This document shows, piece after piece, positions 22,617-34,779 of a stretch of DNA of 64,000 bases. A program made the position numbers and the translations under genes. The DNA comes from Siphonodentalium dalli (lineage: Eukaryota > Mollusca > Scaphopoda > Gadilida > Siphonodentaliidae): the NCBI GenBank assembly GCA_032622095.1, contig CP136067.1, positions 193,588,052 to 193,652,051 on the forward strand, read 5' to 3'. Under the pieces are notes generated by a model. It was not told the origin of the DNA and made no database searches. It worked only from the letters and a program-made list of their open reading frames with translations. The number at the start of each line of letters is the position of its first letter. Within the stretch, counting starts at the first letter, position 1.

Positions 22617-23077
22617 CTAAAGGTACTCAATCCGAACAGACGTTCCTAAATTACTATTTCTTTGGCTTTAAGGGTAAAAAATATTTGATTCGAGTCGAGG
22701 AACCCACCCATCAAATCTCAGAGTGATCATATATCGAAGTTTGTTATTTCTCGAGATGTGTAATAATTTGTGGCCCAGAAACACGTGGTCAAATAGATGG
22801 TCTCGGACAAAATTGCGGATGAAGATGGATAACTCTAAAATTAAGTGATAATACGGTCAAATTTCGTGATACTTTAGTGATAAATCCGGCCATATTTTGT
22901 TGAACAAAATGTTGATAAATAACAAGTTTTGGGAAATTTGATACCATAGTTGACAGTGGTTAGCATTATTTTGTTGCAATAAATCGATTTTGATAAATAA
23001 AGCGTATTTTGAAGAAATTTTGTTGTTGTTGTATCTTGATGGTATGGGGACCGTCTGATCGGTTTGAGTACCTTTAA
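22617..23077 (+). mobile_element. TTAA-flanked AAAGGTACTC foldback, copy 2
   Basis: Same structure and orientation as 7258-7730. The left flank reads CTAA instead of TTAA; the right TTAA (23074-23077) is intact. The central part repeats GAGGAACCCACCCATCAAA and TTGATACCATAGTTGACAG. Confidence 0.85.
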
Positions 23078-24971
23078 ACGTTATGATTGACATGCTCTGT
23101 CGTGGCTCTTCTGCAAACAACAGACTTGATAGATCAAACAGGTGGTACATATGTGTATTCGTGTGTCATCCACTCTGCACGCTATAGAGGGCCATCTAAA
23201 ATTACATATAGCACACTTAAATTTCATTGTTCCGTTTCTGGCAGAAATTGAAAATCCAACTTTTTGTTGTACAGCCGCAAACACCCGCGGCGACTCGCGA
23301 GATCAATTTCTATAAACATCGTAGTAAGAGCTCGTAGAGAAGCTATTCACCCGAAACGGGGTCAAGAGGATCCACTAAATATTACCAAAATAGAGACGGA
23401 CTCTTTTCATAAGCACAAACAAAAAACAGCTAATCGAAATACAATATTTACACGTTAGTTTGGCAAAATGCCATGAGATCCGTGGAAACTGGGTCAAAAA
23501 TACTACGCTGTTACTGAGTGTTACTACGATGTTTTGATCTGAGCAGAGGTCCATCGCTGACAGGCAATAGATAATTCTCTTGACCAATTTACCGCATTGT
23601 TTTGACTCGCGCCCGCGTAGTATGTTGCGGAACCTTGCATCCATCAACATATTATGGGGATTAAATCACAACAGCAATTGCCTTTAGTATGAACTAAATT
23701 TGGCCTGCATAGTGGCTTTCGTTTGATGATGTTGGAAAGACTTTTTACTTCTGTTATTATGATAATTGCTCCTAAAACGAGATACTCTTGTTTATTTGAC
23801 TTCAACGAGCATCAGACGAGAGGCCGATCACGGTCGGCAGATGTTTAACTCATCCCTTGGCGTTAGTAAATTTCTATGATCTATATCAAACATTTATAGT
23901 TCTGTATATGCCCTGAAATCACTCCATTATTTCCAAATTCCAGAAAATACGGCTTCACAAAGTGTTCATAAAATGCAATGAAAGTACTAGTTTGGTGGGA
24001 TAAAGTAATGGTGCGACCGTGTGCTTCGCGGTTCTCTGGCTATAGATTCCGTGGCGTATAAGAAGGGCTCGAGTCGAATGTAATTCTTTCGCTCATGTGA
24101 ATTATAGAAAACATAAATATACACAGGCTGGTTTAAAAAAATTCAGATGGCCTACATTCAATAGTTGAGCCACGTTACGTAGTCGGATGTTTTTTCTCGA
24201 AACCACTCAAAATATTTCTCCAAATCGAGTGTTAAACGAGCTAACAATAGCAGCCATTTTAATCGAAAAATACGTACTGATCTCATAAAAATTTAAGAGA
24301 GGCAATTCTCATAAGAGCGAAATGAAAAACTTGAACCCAGTTTATACAGTTTAAAAATATTGGATGAGTTATACAATTCTAACATATAAACTATTCAATA
24401 TCTTTTGTCTAACAGCTCTCGATAAAATAATTTTCACAGAATTTGAAAACCCCTTTTCAATTTTACGAGACGAGTGAAATTGTCGTCGGCTTGATAATCG
24501 ACTATGTTTTTCATCGTTCAATAAGTGATACAGAATTCACAGACCATCGAGCAGAGAAACTTGATATTGTAACTAGTCGCTGCATTAGCTATTGTATATC
24601 TGCACAGTGGACCATTGTTGAACGTGCATCTTATACCGAAGACTCGATTGGGGGGTCATTCCTTACGAATTTATAGAAAATCCACTTGATGCCAATTTCC
24701 TATTATTAGTCAATGTTTGTACAAACAATAATCGGTTTCGAGCATGCAACTTGTGTTTCACCACCTGTGATCTTCTCGAAATGTACAAGACAAATACAGT
24801 GACTTGGGCGATATTTAACCCATTCTATACTGATGGATTCTTCGATTCAGTTATAAAACTATACATTGGAACGGTTTATTATTAATTTGGAGGGGTGTTC
24901 GTGTGATAAAAGCAGACGACAGACAGAACAATAGATAATACAAGAGCATAATATTCATATTCATTGGTGGC
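23078..24971. other. Intronic DNA, nothing recognised
   Basis: No repeat family or exon recognised. Several 60-90-residue frames occur on both strands without domain-like features. Confidence 0.45.
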
Positions 24972-25047
24972 AAATGTTCAGATAATAAGTTCAACAAACG
25001 ACCATTATGTCTATAGGTCATTTGTTGAACTTATTATCTGAACATTT
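24972..25047. repeat. Perfect 27-bp-arm hairpin
   Basis: AAATGTTCAGATAATAAG and onward (24972-24998) is exactly repeated in reverse complement at 25021-25047, around a 22-nt loop that itself contains ACC and GGT. It occurs once in the window and is unrelated to the MITE hairpins. Confidence 0.8.
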
Positions 25048-26180
25048 CCTAAGGGAACTAAACTCGCCAGTGAGTACTTAGTACGGAAATGGTTGAATGG
25101 GGCGGGCTGTCAACCATCGACATTGCACGTTAACTTCCCCCTCCGTTTCTGCCTCTGAATATTTCATTGTCGCTATCTTGGGGTTGACCGTTGAACGTTA
25201 TAGCTAATTATGTTACGACCCATGGTTACTAATAAGTATATAAGACATATATTGGACGATGGGATTGGAGGACATGTGAACTCTACACTTCTCAGTTCTC
25301 ACTTCTGGGATGTAATATTTAAACTGCTGCCAATTTCTATCTTGCATGTGATAGTATGTTAAGCGGGAAGTAGGAAATTGACCCATGCAGTTTGATCCAG
25401 AAATACGTTTATTGAAAATATCATAAAGATCTTGACTCGGAGAATACAATTTCCAACCTTGTGTTTCAGCAATGAAATTTATATAACTCGGAAATTTGGG
25501 AAAAGTTAGGGACTCGGATACGACAGTTCATAACCGCATAAATTAGGACGTCCTTGATCCGATGTGATCAACAAATAATTGGAGCAAGCAGGCATGTACC
25601 AGAAGCAACGTTCAATTAGCTTTATTTATCAAATATGCCCCAATGAAGAAATAAACCACAATTGGACATAGTATATTACGATTAGACTTCAAACATTCTT
25701 CTTAGAGATAGAAAATGGGTGTGGCATGCTGCATGGCAACACACCGCAGACACAACAACCCCACCCCATCCCAACATGAATGAGGATTCAGCAGGTGTGT
25801 TCTCTGCATATAAATAAATAGTGCATGTTTTCTATTGACATGAAGACATGCGTAGAAGATACACATCTGGGTCTACAGTAGGGCATATAGGTGCACAGCG
25901 TTTGGAACCACAACATTCCACAGCCACGTGGCGATAACTGACTCACCTTCCATAAAATTGCGGGCTTAATGATTCCAATAAAATTTACGCGAAGACAAAG
26001 ACTAATATTCATAGATGAGTCGACCCTGTTTAGGGTCTCTTTGAACTTGTTGCTTTCAGGAATGCCTCAGCTTCTATTGGGAGTGCTACCAACCATCCCA
26101 AACATGTGAAACTCGTGATCGCTCAAGTTCAACAACAAACACTTGACATTATTAATCATTATATATATTACATTGTACTT
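25048..26180. other. Intronic DNA, nothing recognised
   Basis: No gene or repeat recognised. Confidence 0.4.
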
Positions 26181-26277
26181 AAATGCCGTGCCATGTAAAC
26201 AGCGCGGTCATTTTTTATTTATATATTTTATATATAGTACATTCATGCCGTGCCATTTAAACAGCGCGGTCATTTGT
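26181..26277 (+). repeat. 65-bp direct duplication
   Basis: ATGCCGTGCCATGTAAACAG-CGCGGTCATTT occurs at 26181 and, with one change, again at 26246, with T-rich sequence between. Confidence 0.8.
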
Positions 26278-26314
26278 TTTTTTTATTTATTTTGGCGTTT
26301 TGGTCAGCAACTCG

Positions 26315-26340
26315 AAGGGCCCCGGTGGCTCAGTTGATAT
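26315..26340 (+). repeat. tRNA-like SINE head fragment
   Basis: GGGCCCCGGTGGCTCAGTTG resembles a tRNA-derived SINE start and stops abruptly before an AT-rich run. Compare 17296-17325. Confidence 0.4.
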
Positions 26341-27669
26341 GAAAAACAATTTGTTTTTAATTAAAATGTTGTTTTAAAATAAAAATAAAAAAATAAAAAT
26401 ATGTTTAATAGTTCAAAACGTGCGCGAAGTTCTATTAAAGTCTCCCGTGCGCATTTCCGACCAAACACGCTCCTGTGGCTTCTATTGCCTGCAGTGGATA
26501 TTTCTTCGATCAAATATAAGACATCCCCAGTTTGTGGACATAATTCCTCGTGTTATACAATGACTCACTACTGACACACTTAATGCGACGTGGGTGCATG
26601 CGAACTGCAATGCATCGTACTCTCCCGGTCATAAAACTGACCCGCTAACCTCGGTGCGCATCATAAACGCGCATGCACGCGCAGAACAGACGACTTGACG
26701 CCTTTGTTTGCCGCAGAATCAGCTGTAATTTCGCACCTTGGGGAATTCCTTGTTGTGTCTATTATCAATTAACAACAGCTAAATATCTACAAAAACTTTC
26801 TGTTTATTTTATATCTCGGCGGGAGATAAATTTGGAACTACTTATCTCCGTCGATGAGCAATACGATTTCACGATGAGGTCATCACAATATAGATCAAAA
26901 GCCATTGCCTGCATGTGCTCGTGGAGTATAACAAATAGAATTCCCACCTCTTATGTAATGACCCAGCATGCTTGGTTATAAAAATGTTAATTTGATCAGC
27001 AATGTTCGATCACCACATGCAAGTCCATGGTGAAACAGCCGAGATTGCAACTTTGGTCAAAATGTTCAATAGTTGGAAAGTTGATATTATTCTGGTAGTT
27101 TGATATTCCAATCAATATTTGAGGGATGTTTCGGGGGTGGGGCATCTGGAAACAATTTGCACGATGTACCCTTGCAGACTATCGCGGCAGTCTTATCGAA
27201 TATCGAATCAGTATAGACGGGGATATAATATCTGCATGGAGTTTGCACTGCCACTATAGGTATACACCGAATTTAAGGAAATCTTATATATTTTTTATTT
27301 AAGACCTTTGGAAATTTACCAGATCAAATGAGAATTAATTGTAACCGACGTAAGTTTTAAATAATAAATAATAGAGTTAATTGCATTATGTACGCGACGG
27401 CAGTATAGTCAGACGAACATACTGAGGGGACTGAACTGTACCTTGCAGTTTATCCACATCCTTGCATGTATATAGGCATATAGGCCTATATATAGGACAT
27501 AACATATACATGATGCATGAGGCGGAGCTTGATATATTCGGACAATCGGAGGTTAGAGATGAGCAGCATTTAATTTTATTGTACAAACAACATATGGCGA
27601 AATTATTCAAGATGAGATAATGGAGCACAATTATATGGGTTTGAGCTGGTTTGTGTAATAATAATTATT

Positions 27670-27735
27670 GGCGGGGATACGAGAGCACGCGCGGAGGCGC
27701 GCGCGAGTTCCCGCCGTCACATCGCGTGCGATCGC
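27670..27735. promoter_or_regulatory. CpG-dense island with E2F-like sites
   Basis: Within AT-rich intron DNA a 66-bp block holds roughly 17 CpG. It includes GGCGGGGA at 27670 and TTCCCGCC at 27708, inverted relative to each other and each close to the E2F core. It might be an internal promoter or enhancer of the BH3-only gene. There is no transcript evidence. Confidence 0.35.
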
Positions 27736-28899
27736 CACATATAATCGACGCTTGTTGTATCTTCTGTCACCAATTGATTTTTTTCTCCTCTCTCGTCATT
27801 TAGACGAAGGAAATGAGATTTAATTCGGTCACCGACATGTGCATGTATCATTCAGCGCTAACATAATTGGGTGAGCAAATTAGAGCAACTTAGGCCCAAC
27901 CAATTTATGAATTTATACACCATGGATTTCCTGTGGCTTATACAGTGCATGTTCAAAACGAAATTGGGGAATATGTACAGGGTCTTAACATCTTAAATAT
28001 TAACATCCACGACCAATTTCATGATGATCAGACGAACAGTTTGGCCTGTAGCCCGTGCTAATGAATTGATTTTTTAAATCCAAGATCTAAAAGGTCCAAG
28101 CTAAAAAGGAATATTAAAATAACATAGTGCCCTGACGGATTTGCTGATTGCTGGTAATTGCTGATGTGGTATATGCCTGCATGCCGATGATCATTTATGT
28201 TCTAATGCGTTTATATGTTGATTTACGGCTTTTATGAATATACAATAAAATGCATGTATAGTATACAAGTTTCCTTCGATGTAAACCACCTAATGAAATT
28301 GGTAGGGAAAATTCTGGTTTGCGTTGAAGTACAGATGTCTAATTATTCTATATATAGCGGATTTACGCCCAGATCCAGTGGCGGGATTTGTCGTCATCAT
28401 CATGTAGAAAGAGGGATATCTTACGGTCTTAATTATGCATTATATAATCTAACTGTTGTGTTAAATTATACGCACAGAATATTCATGTAATTATAAGTGT
28501 TACCTCACACTTGATAAATTTGTTGACGTCTATATATAGAGAAGAACAAAATTATTACGAAGTTCGCGAGGTCAAATTAGTTGTGTTTTTCTTTTAAAAT
28601 TGTGTAAGCATTGTGATAATGTATATATTTTCACTTATAGATTACAATATATTCAGTTGAAAACTCTTGTGCATGGAGTTCATGACAAATATGATGTTTT
28701 CTATATTGAATAAACCCGTTTACTTTCACAATTATGAAATTTTATTACCGTCATATATAGGCGAGGTTATAGATGAGCGGACGATTTACGCTTAAAGTCC
28801 GCTATATAAAAGAGAAAAGCAACAGTACTTTGGCGTAAACCCAGTATATTCCCTATACCAATTTCACTATAGCAGGTTTACGTTGACAGAAACGTGGAA
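27736..28899. other. Intronic DNA, nothing recognised
   Basis: No gene or known repeat family. GGCGTAAACC- and GGATTTACGCC-type short sequences recur near 28365, 28785 and 28830. Confidence 0.4.
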
Positions 28900-29075
28900 T
28901 TTAACCCTGCCATGACTGGGGCATCCTGACATTTTACGAAAATATAGTGCCAATGCATTCTCTTATATATGCGAGTCTCCCATATGCAGCCTCGTATATA
29001 TAAGAGAATACATTGGCCTAACAATATTTACATTGACATTGTAAGCCAGTGCATTCTTTTATATGCAGGAAAAAT
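28900..29075. mobile_element. Degenerate hairpin-module element
   Basis: Starts TTAACCCTGCCATGACTGGGG and carries the CCAATGCATTCTC hairpin (about 28948-29017, loop changed to TCTCCCATATGCAGC). A residual second arm, GCCAGTGCATTCTTTTATATG, lies at about 29044-29065. The right outer end is lost. The outer end differs from the main MITE family. Confidence 0.6.
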
Positions 29076-29422
29076 AAATAAGAACGCATAATCCATCAAA
29101 ATATTAAACAATCCGTTTATGTTGTGAACGCCTTATATACACATACATGTCCAATAAATGCATATACCGTATAACGTCATGTCGTGTTACTTGCGTTGAA
29201 CATTATGGGAGACCGTTTTCACATTCATAAATTATTTGAATTCAGTGTAATTCTTTATGCTTAAGCGGAATTATATTATTAAATTACACCTATATATATC
29301 AGGAAACAGTTGCATGCGCATATATTAGGCGCAATTGTTTGATCCCAATTCAATTTAAATTCTTATAATAAAGTCCAATTAATATACGAAAAATGCATCA
29401 CTTAGAAAGCTGCATGCGATTT

Positions 29423-29514
29423 ATCCGCCGTTATGAATATGACCGCATGATTTGTTTGGTTTCGATATATCCGCCGTTATGAATATGACCGCATGATTTG
29501 TTTGGTTTCGCCTA
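29423..29514 (+). repeat. 46-bp tandem duplication
   Basis: ATCCGCCGTTATGAATATGA followed by CCGCATGATTTGTTTGGTTTC is repeated head to tail at 29423 and 29469, with near identity. Confidence 0.85.
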
Positions 29515-30389
29515 ATGTGGACAGCCTCTGAATGAGGCACATCAATACAATTAAGTTTTACAAATCTTAAATCGCATCGATCGTGTGGAATTTAACAGTT
29601 CACCGATTGTCGATCTGTCACAAGTGTGATTGTTCTAAGTCATGCGACATTATCTCACAGACAGATGCATTTTCTGTCTCGATGATATTGCGTTTGTATC
29701 TGTTTTGACACCAGATCAAAAATATGTACCATACGTTTCAGAGACACGATAACGCTTCCTAGAAATTGACGACAGAAACTGTTATATGATACTCGTTCTT
29801 AAAGATGTAATCGGGGTTTGTGGCCATTGTCAATTTTTACAAAACCTGCATTGTATATATTTTTCATTACATTACATTGTATAAAATAACATCATTTGAA
29901 CCCTGAAAGTGTCACATCGAAGACATGTGCTGTCTTTATATTGGTCGCCGCCGAACAAAGTAATCTTCTAAAACAGTATATAACATACGATTTTTTTTAT
30001 CTGATGAACATTAATTTTAATCTTTTCGATTTTAAATTTATTAAACTAATTGATTTATAAATTAATATTAATCCAACAGCACCAAACAATTTGTATAAAT
30101 ATAAATATATACATTTTAGTGTGAACATGTGAGCGAGATAGAAAGTTAGAGAGCGAGTGAGTGCATGACCACCCCCTCCAATCATTCCGTAGTACCATAT
30201 ACAATGTTTCTTTGTTATATAATACTATATGTACAGGGCAAAAATTATATTGAATAATATCCCCCTATTGGTCAAAAACCATGTTATTTTGTACACTATA
30301 CAATCGAATTTCGGGGGAAAAAAACCCAGTTTCAGTAAAAATTGGCCATGAACCCTGAATACATCTTTGAAATATAAAGTTGCACTCAC

Positions 30390-31328
30390 CTCTGGCGAAC
30401 ACGGACACGCGGTACATATCTGGACGGAGCGTCAGCAGTTGTTCCATAATCCGACATACTGGACTCGGCGTTTGAGTCGCTATTGTTCGGCCAAAAGGCG
30501 ACCGGAACCTGTACCCGCCCAAACGATCCTGCGATGTACTACTGCACAGAGAGTTATGTTCCACCGTTTTTGAAATTGTCCCGACTTCCTCGTCGTCCGA
30601 ATCCTCCTCACTATCACTGATAGGGCACACCATCCTGTTTAGAATAGACAAATCGAGTCCAGCCCGCGAAGAAGGCCGCGAAGGAGGATCAAATCCACGG
30701 CACGAACTTGGACGCGGACACGACCTCGGGTGAGGACAAGACATCGGACGAGGGCGCGAGCCCGGACGGCTGTGGCAAGACAAGGGTCTGTTCTGGAATG
30801 AACCCGGGCGGCTGGAGTAGCCTGAACGATTGTCATGTTCTGGCGCATGTTCAAAGGCATGGAAAACTTCATCGTCATCACTTTCATCTTCTTCGACATC
30901 TTCTGGAATGTCGATTGGGCGAAACCCAATAGATGGTTCACGTCCTCCGACGGCACCAAGAAGTTCGTCTCCAAACAGGTAACTACTTCCCGGAGTAGAC
31001 AACTGTGCTGGTGAATCATCAAACGGGAAACGACTTCCGGGAATAGGTACCTGAGCCGGTGAACCATCAGTGACGTAACCACTGTCACGTTTGGCCGATA
31101 CCGGAGTTATTGTTCGTTGCTTGAAGTCTTTTGGCGACAACGCCAAGTTTGCCGGTAGGAGTCGTGGCGAATCATTTACGAACGGTCGAGTTACACCACT
31201 TGGTAACAGCCGAGGTGGATCAAAGTTACGCGTAGCGCCCAGTAGTGGGAGCTCAAGTGCGTCGTCGCTGTCACTGTCTTCATCTATTCCTAGTTTAAAC
31301 ATATCATCAGTTTCGATCAAGGTTACCA
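30390..31328 (-). CDS. BH3-only protein (Bim/Bmf type), large disordered exon with LC8 motif
   Basis: A 939-nt exon between acceptor GTGTCTTTTCAG (ending 31329) and donor AGAG-GTGAGT (after 30390). It starts two bases into a codon and ends one base into a Gly codon that the BH3 exon completes. The 312 full codons give a low-complexity, probably disordered chain. It opens with I-E-T-D-D-M-F, reminiscent of the acidic D-D-V-F start of Bmf. There follow many Ser/Thr-Pro sites, an R-D-S-G-Y-V-T-D segment, acidic runs (residues about 140-155 and 240-255) and a Pro/Arg/Ser-rich block. Near the end (30486-30457) is T-I-A-T-Q-T-P-S-P-V-C-R, the LC8 dynein light chain motif that Bim and Bmf use for cytoskeletal tethering. 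The start codon is probably in an unseen upstream exon; an internal Met lies at codon 9 of the exon. Confidence 0.85.
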
Positions 31329-32052
31329 CTGAAAAGACACAAAAAACAGAATGAGACATTCTCAATTTATTTCATAAGATGTGAGTAGAAAAGAGTAAAA
31401 GAAAAAAGACGAAGAAAAGCAGAAGAAATAAAAAGAAATGAAACCAACAGAAGAGTTCGTGTATAACGATTAAGAAGACACACGGACAATTAACTGACAT
31501 ATAGAGACAGTCAACCATAGTGATATAATTAATTCCTTCTTAAATATATATATCGTTTCGATTTCGAAATATAGAGAACACTGTCATGTTGAAATGAAAT
31601 AAAATGAAAACAAATTAACCATTGTCAAACATATAAGTATACAAGTGACAAGTCTTTGTACGGGCTAATCCAACTTACGAAAATAAAAGTCATCGAGGAA
31701 ACATCACTTAGTTTGCACAACATGCGACCAATATTCGCAAAAGAAACATTAGATATGTCGAGAGCAGTCAAGATAGTCTTCAATAAGTCCACTAAAGACA
31801 CAGTTATCACCGCGCTAATCAAAGAAGCCGCTCTGTGGGTTATTCGATCGCTAATAAAAACCAACAGAATATAATGTGATAACGGTAAATCGTACGCGCA
31901 TCCAGCTGGGGATATACCGTCTGCCGCGCTGTGCTTACAGAGCCGCGGGGATCAGATTGTCTGAGTTACAAATCAATTATCATTGCTACTTAACTGTTAT
32001 CATAACGGGAAGCATTGATATTGTTAGTGTCTATTGGAAACAAATCTACTCA

Positions 32053-32390
32053 GAGGCGTGGTCAGTGCATTCACCGACAATAGTTTACCGTTAGAAACGC
32101 TTTCGGAATAATAGAGTTATCGCGTCGTGCAGGTCAATGAGGCGTGGTCAATGTCTGCGCGGAGTCGCGGACAATGGTTCACCGTTAGCGTTAGATGCCG
32201 TTCATAATAGAGTATTCGCGTGCCAGGCGTGGTCAACGCATCACCTGACAGGGATTTACAGTTAAGATGGACATTGGAAGCGTGCCGATTCGAATGTTTG
32301 GTCAGAGTTCTACCGACAATGAATTACTGCTGCGCTAGAAAGGCTATTATGGATAATGTAGTCTCATGGTCTCGCGCACGTCGTTAGAAG
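32053..32390. repeat. Degenerate CpG-rich tandem repeat, about 86 bp
   Basis: Units starting GAGGCGTGGTCA at 32053 and 32139, and AGGCGTGGTCAACGC at 32225, share GACAATRGTTYACCGTTAG and AATAGAGT stretches. A fourth, weaker unit extends to about 32390. CpG content is higher than in neighbouring DNA. It is 0.7 kb upstream of the large exon. Confidence 0.7.
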
Positions 32391-32399
32391 TTCGGAAAG

Positions 32400-33504
32400 C
32401 GGTTTATCTCTGAAAGCACGTTGTATAGTATATATTGGTGTATAGATACATGGTCCGTTTTGACACGATTGTTGTTAAATAATTTTATGTTTCTTCTTCG
32501 ACTTCGAGATTCAAAACATATTCGTTTTGAGCCGTGGAAGTTAACCACAACAGTTCAGCGCAATAAGATATCTTTGAAATATATTCCATCCACTTTAATT
32601 CAGATTAAATTATCTATATTAATTATTATATCTAGGCCAAAATATCGAAATTTGTTGAATAAGTAAAAACTCTGTCTGAATTACTTATAAAGTACATACA
32701 TGATACTGTAATTTTGTTGTGAAAATGGGAAAGATATACATGGGGTTTAAAAGACATTTGATATCCAGTACAGGGACGTGGCTATATATAGAGGGTCTCC
32801 GTAAATTTCACCTTAAATTTCCAACTGCACACCCCTTGAGCCAGACCAATCAATTTGCGCCCATTTGGTTTCCAACTGGTACACCTTCAGCTTTTAAATT
32901 GTTGGAAATCTGACATTTTCCGACTGATGACCATTTCAAAATTCAGACCAAAATGTTGACAATGAAAACTCTGCTACTGTTGGCCTAAAACAACAAATTC
33001 TCCACTATACTGCATGGTTGGAATATCAAGCCATGAACCCCCAAATCCCCTGCCATGCACCACTTCACTTATCCATGCAGGGATATAATCGGGGTTCATA
33101 TATTATATATAATACATACAGATGAGACAATATATGTCTTTATTGCCTCCTTCTAAGGAGAGATTGAATATATTACAATAATATACACAGACGACAGTAT
33201 AAATAGCGATGTGGGTTTTGAGAAAAAATAACAGGAATATTGAATGTGATGGAAGCTCAAATGCTTTGTGATTTGTATGTCGAAATGAGGGTTTAAACCT
33301 GGACAAAAATAACCGAATAGAGACGACCGATAAAGTGTGGCAACTTAATTGTGTGGTTTTTTAGAGGAAACGGAGGGATACTTATGAAATGGGAAATTTT
33401 TTCAAACAAATATGGAGTAAGTTTTAAGAAACATTTTTGATCAACGATCTACGATGTACAGTGTATATAATATTTGCTTTTGCCCAGAAACAATTAGGTG
33501 GACT
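32400..33504. other. Non-coding DNA, nothing recognised
   Basis: Only a short repeat, TCTTTATTGCCTCC at 33135, shared with 10286. No exon recognised. Confidence 0.4.
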
Positions 33505-33982
33505 TTAAAGGTACTCAATCCGTAAAGAGGGTCCCCATCTCAACAGATTCCAACAACAACAATCCGATCAGAGGGTCCTATATTACTATTTCTTTGGCTT
33601 TGGGGGTACAAAATATTTGATTCGAGTCGAGGAACCCATCAAACAAAGCTCAGAGTTATTAGATATTGATTTTTGAAATTTGTTATGTTCTCGAGATGAG
33701 TACTAATAACTGCCGTAATCTGCTCTGGATGTGTACTCCAAATCTATTCAAACAGACAAGGATGGATAACTCAAAAATCAAGTGGTAATTTTAACGCAAT
33801 TTTGACCGAGTTCTGGGCCAGATAGTATTCCCGATAATGAAAAATAATAGATTTCTAAAATCGATATCTAACAAATCTGAGCTTTGATGGGTGACTTCCT
33901 CGACTCGAATCAAATATTTTTGACCCCCCGAAGCCATTGAAATAGTAATTGAGAGGAGTTTTATCGGATTGAGTACCTTTAA
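33505..33982 (+). mobile_element. TTAA-flanked AAAGGTACTC foldback, copy 3 (rearranged)
   Basis: TTAA at 33505-33508 and 33979-33982. Near the left end the order is disturbed: after AGGTACTCAATCCG a GGGTCCCCATCTCAACAG and CAACAACAAC piece, the reverse complement of the right subterminal region, is followed by a second ATCCGATCAGAGG start. The right half shows inverted inner arms around ATTTGATTCGAG. Confidence 0.8.
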
Positions 33983-34779
33983 CATCATGCAAATTCCTGA
34001 GTATATATACTATATATAGGTATGTCATCTCTTTGTATATTAATTCAATATAATTATCTTACCCCAAAAATATAGTTACATGTATTTTAGCTACAACCCA
34101 TACACTATATATATAACGCACGAAAATGAGGACGCCGACAACAAATTTCAACATTATAAAACAAAATGTCGTTAATACGTTAGTTACAGCTGAAACAGAT
34201 GGCAAAAGAACAGAAAAGGGTACAAATAATTCAGACGCCACTGTGAAATTAAGAGAGGAAAGCCAGAGGGAGGATCGACGAAAGCAGATAAGAGAAGATA
34301 GAGCGAGATAAGAAAGAAAATAAGAGAAGGGATGCATGCATAACAATTGAAATATTAATTTTACCTTCATAACGTGGTTTCAAAGTAACACATCGAATAG
34401 ATATCCGCATTTGAAAAATAATTGTGTGAATCTCAGAGCTTTACGAAAGCTTCCGTGTCTGAATTCGTGTTGTTAATGTGTCTGTTTGTGCAATAAGCAC
34501 TGCTTCACATCTCGTTAACGAAGCGTTATATAGTAATATGATGCTTTACATCAAAAGGCCGGCTTGCCAATCATTAATTAAATGAATGATTTCTCTAGAT
34601 TGTCGGTGCCAATAAAATGACTCAAACAACCAACTCGGGGCCAAATCATGCTTGTTGAAGTACGTATTCTGTCTCCGATGTCATAACATCTGAGGTTTAG
34701 AGGGAATCGTATCAGACATTTTGTCCGTCGCGTGGGAGGGTTTTCGCGTGTTCGGTGCGTGGAATCGTGTGTTGTCCGG

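Larger units (their letters stand above)
16951..30389 (-). other. Long intron between disordered exon and BH3 exon
   Basis: A 13.4-kb phase-1 intron bounded by GTGAGT (30389-30384) and TTTCAG (16956-16951). It contains a broken LINE with a MITE inside it, a second TTAA MITE, a dispersed repeat, a foldback, SINE-like heads, small tandem repeats and a CpG-dense spot, each listed separately. The long frames at 17564-17962 (plus) and 18101-18577 (minus) lie here and show no recognisable domain. Confidence 0.65.
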
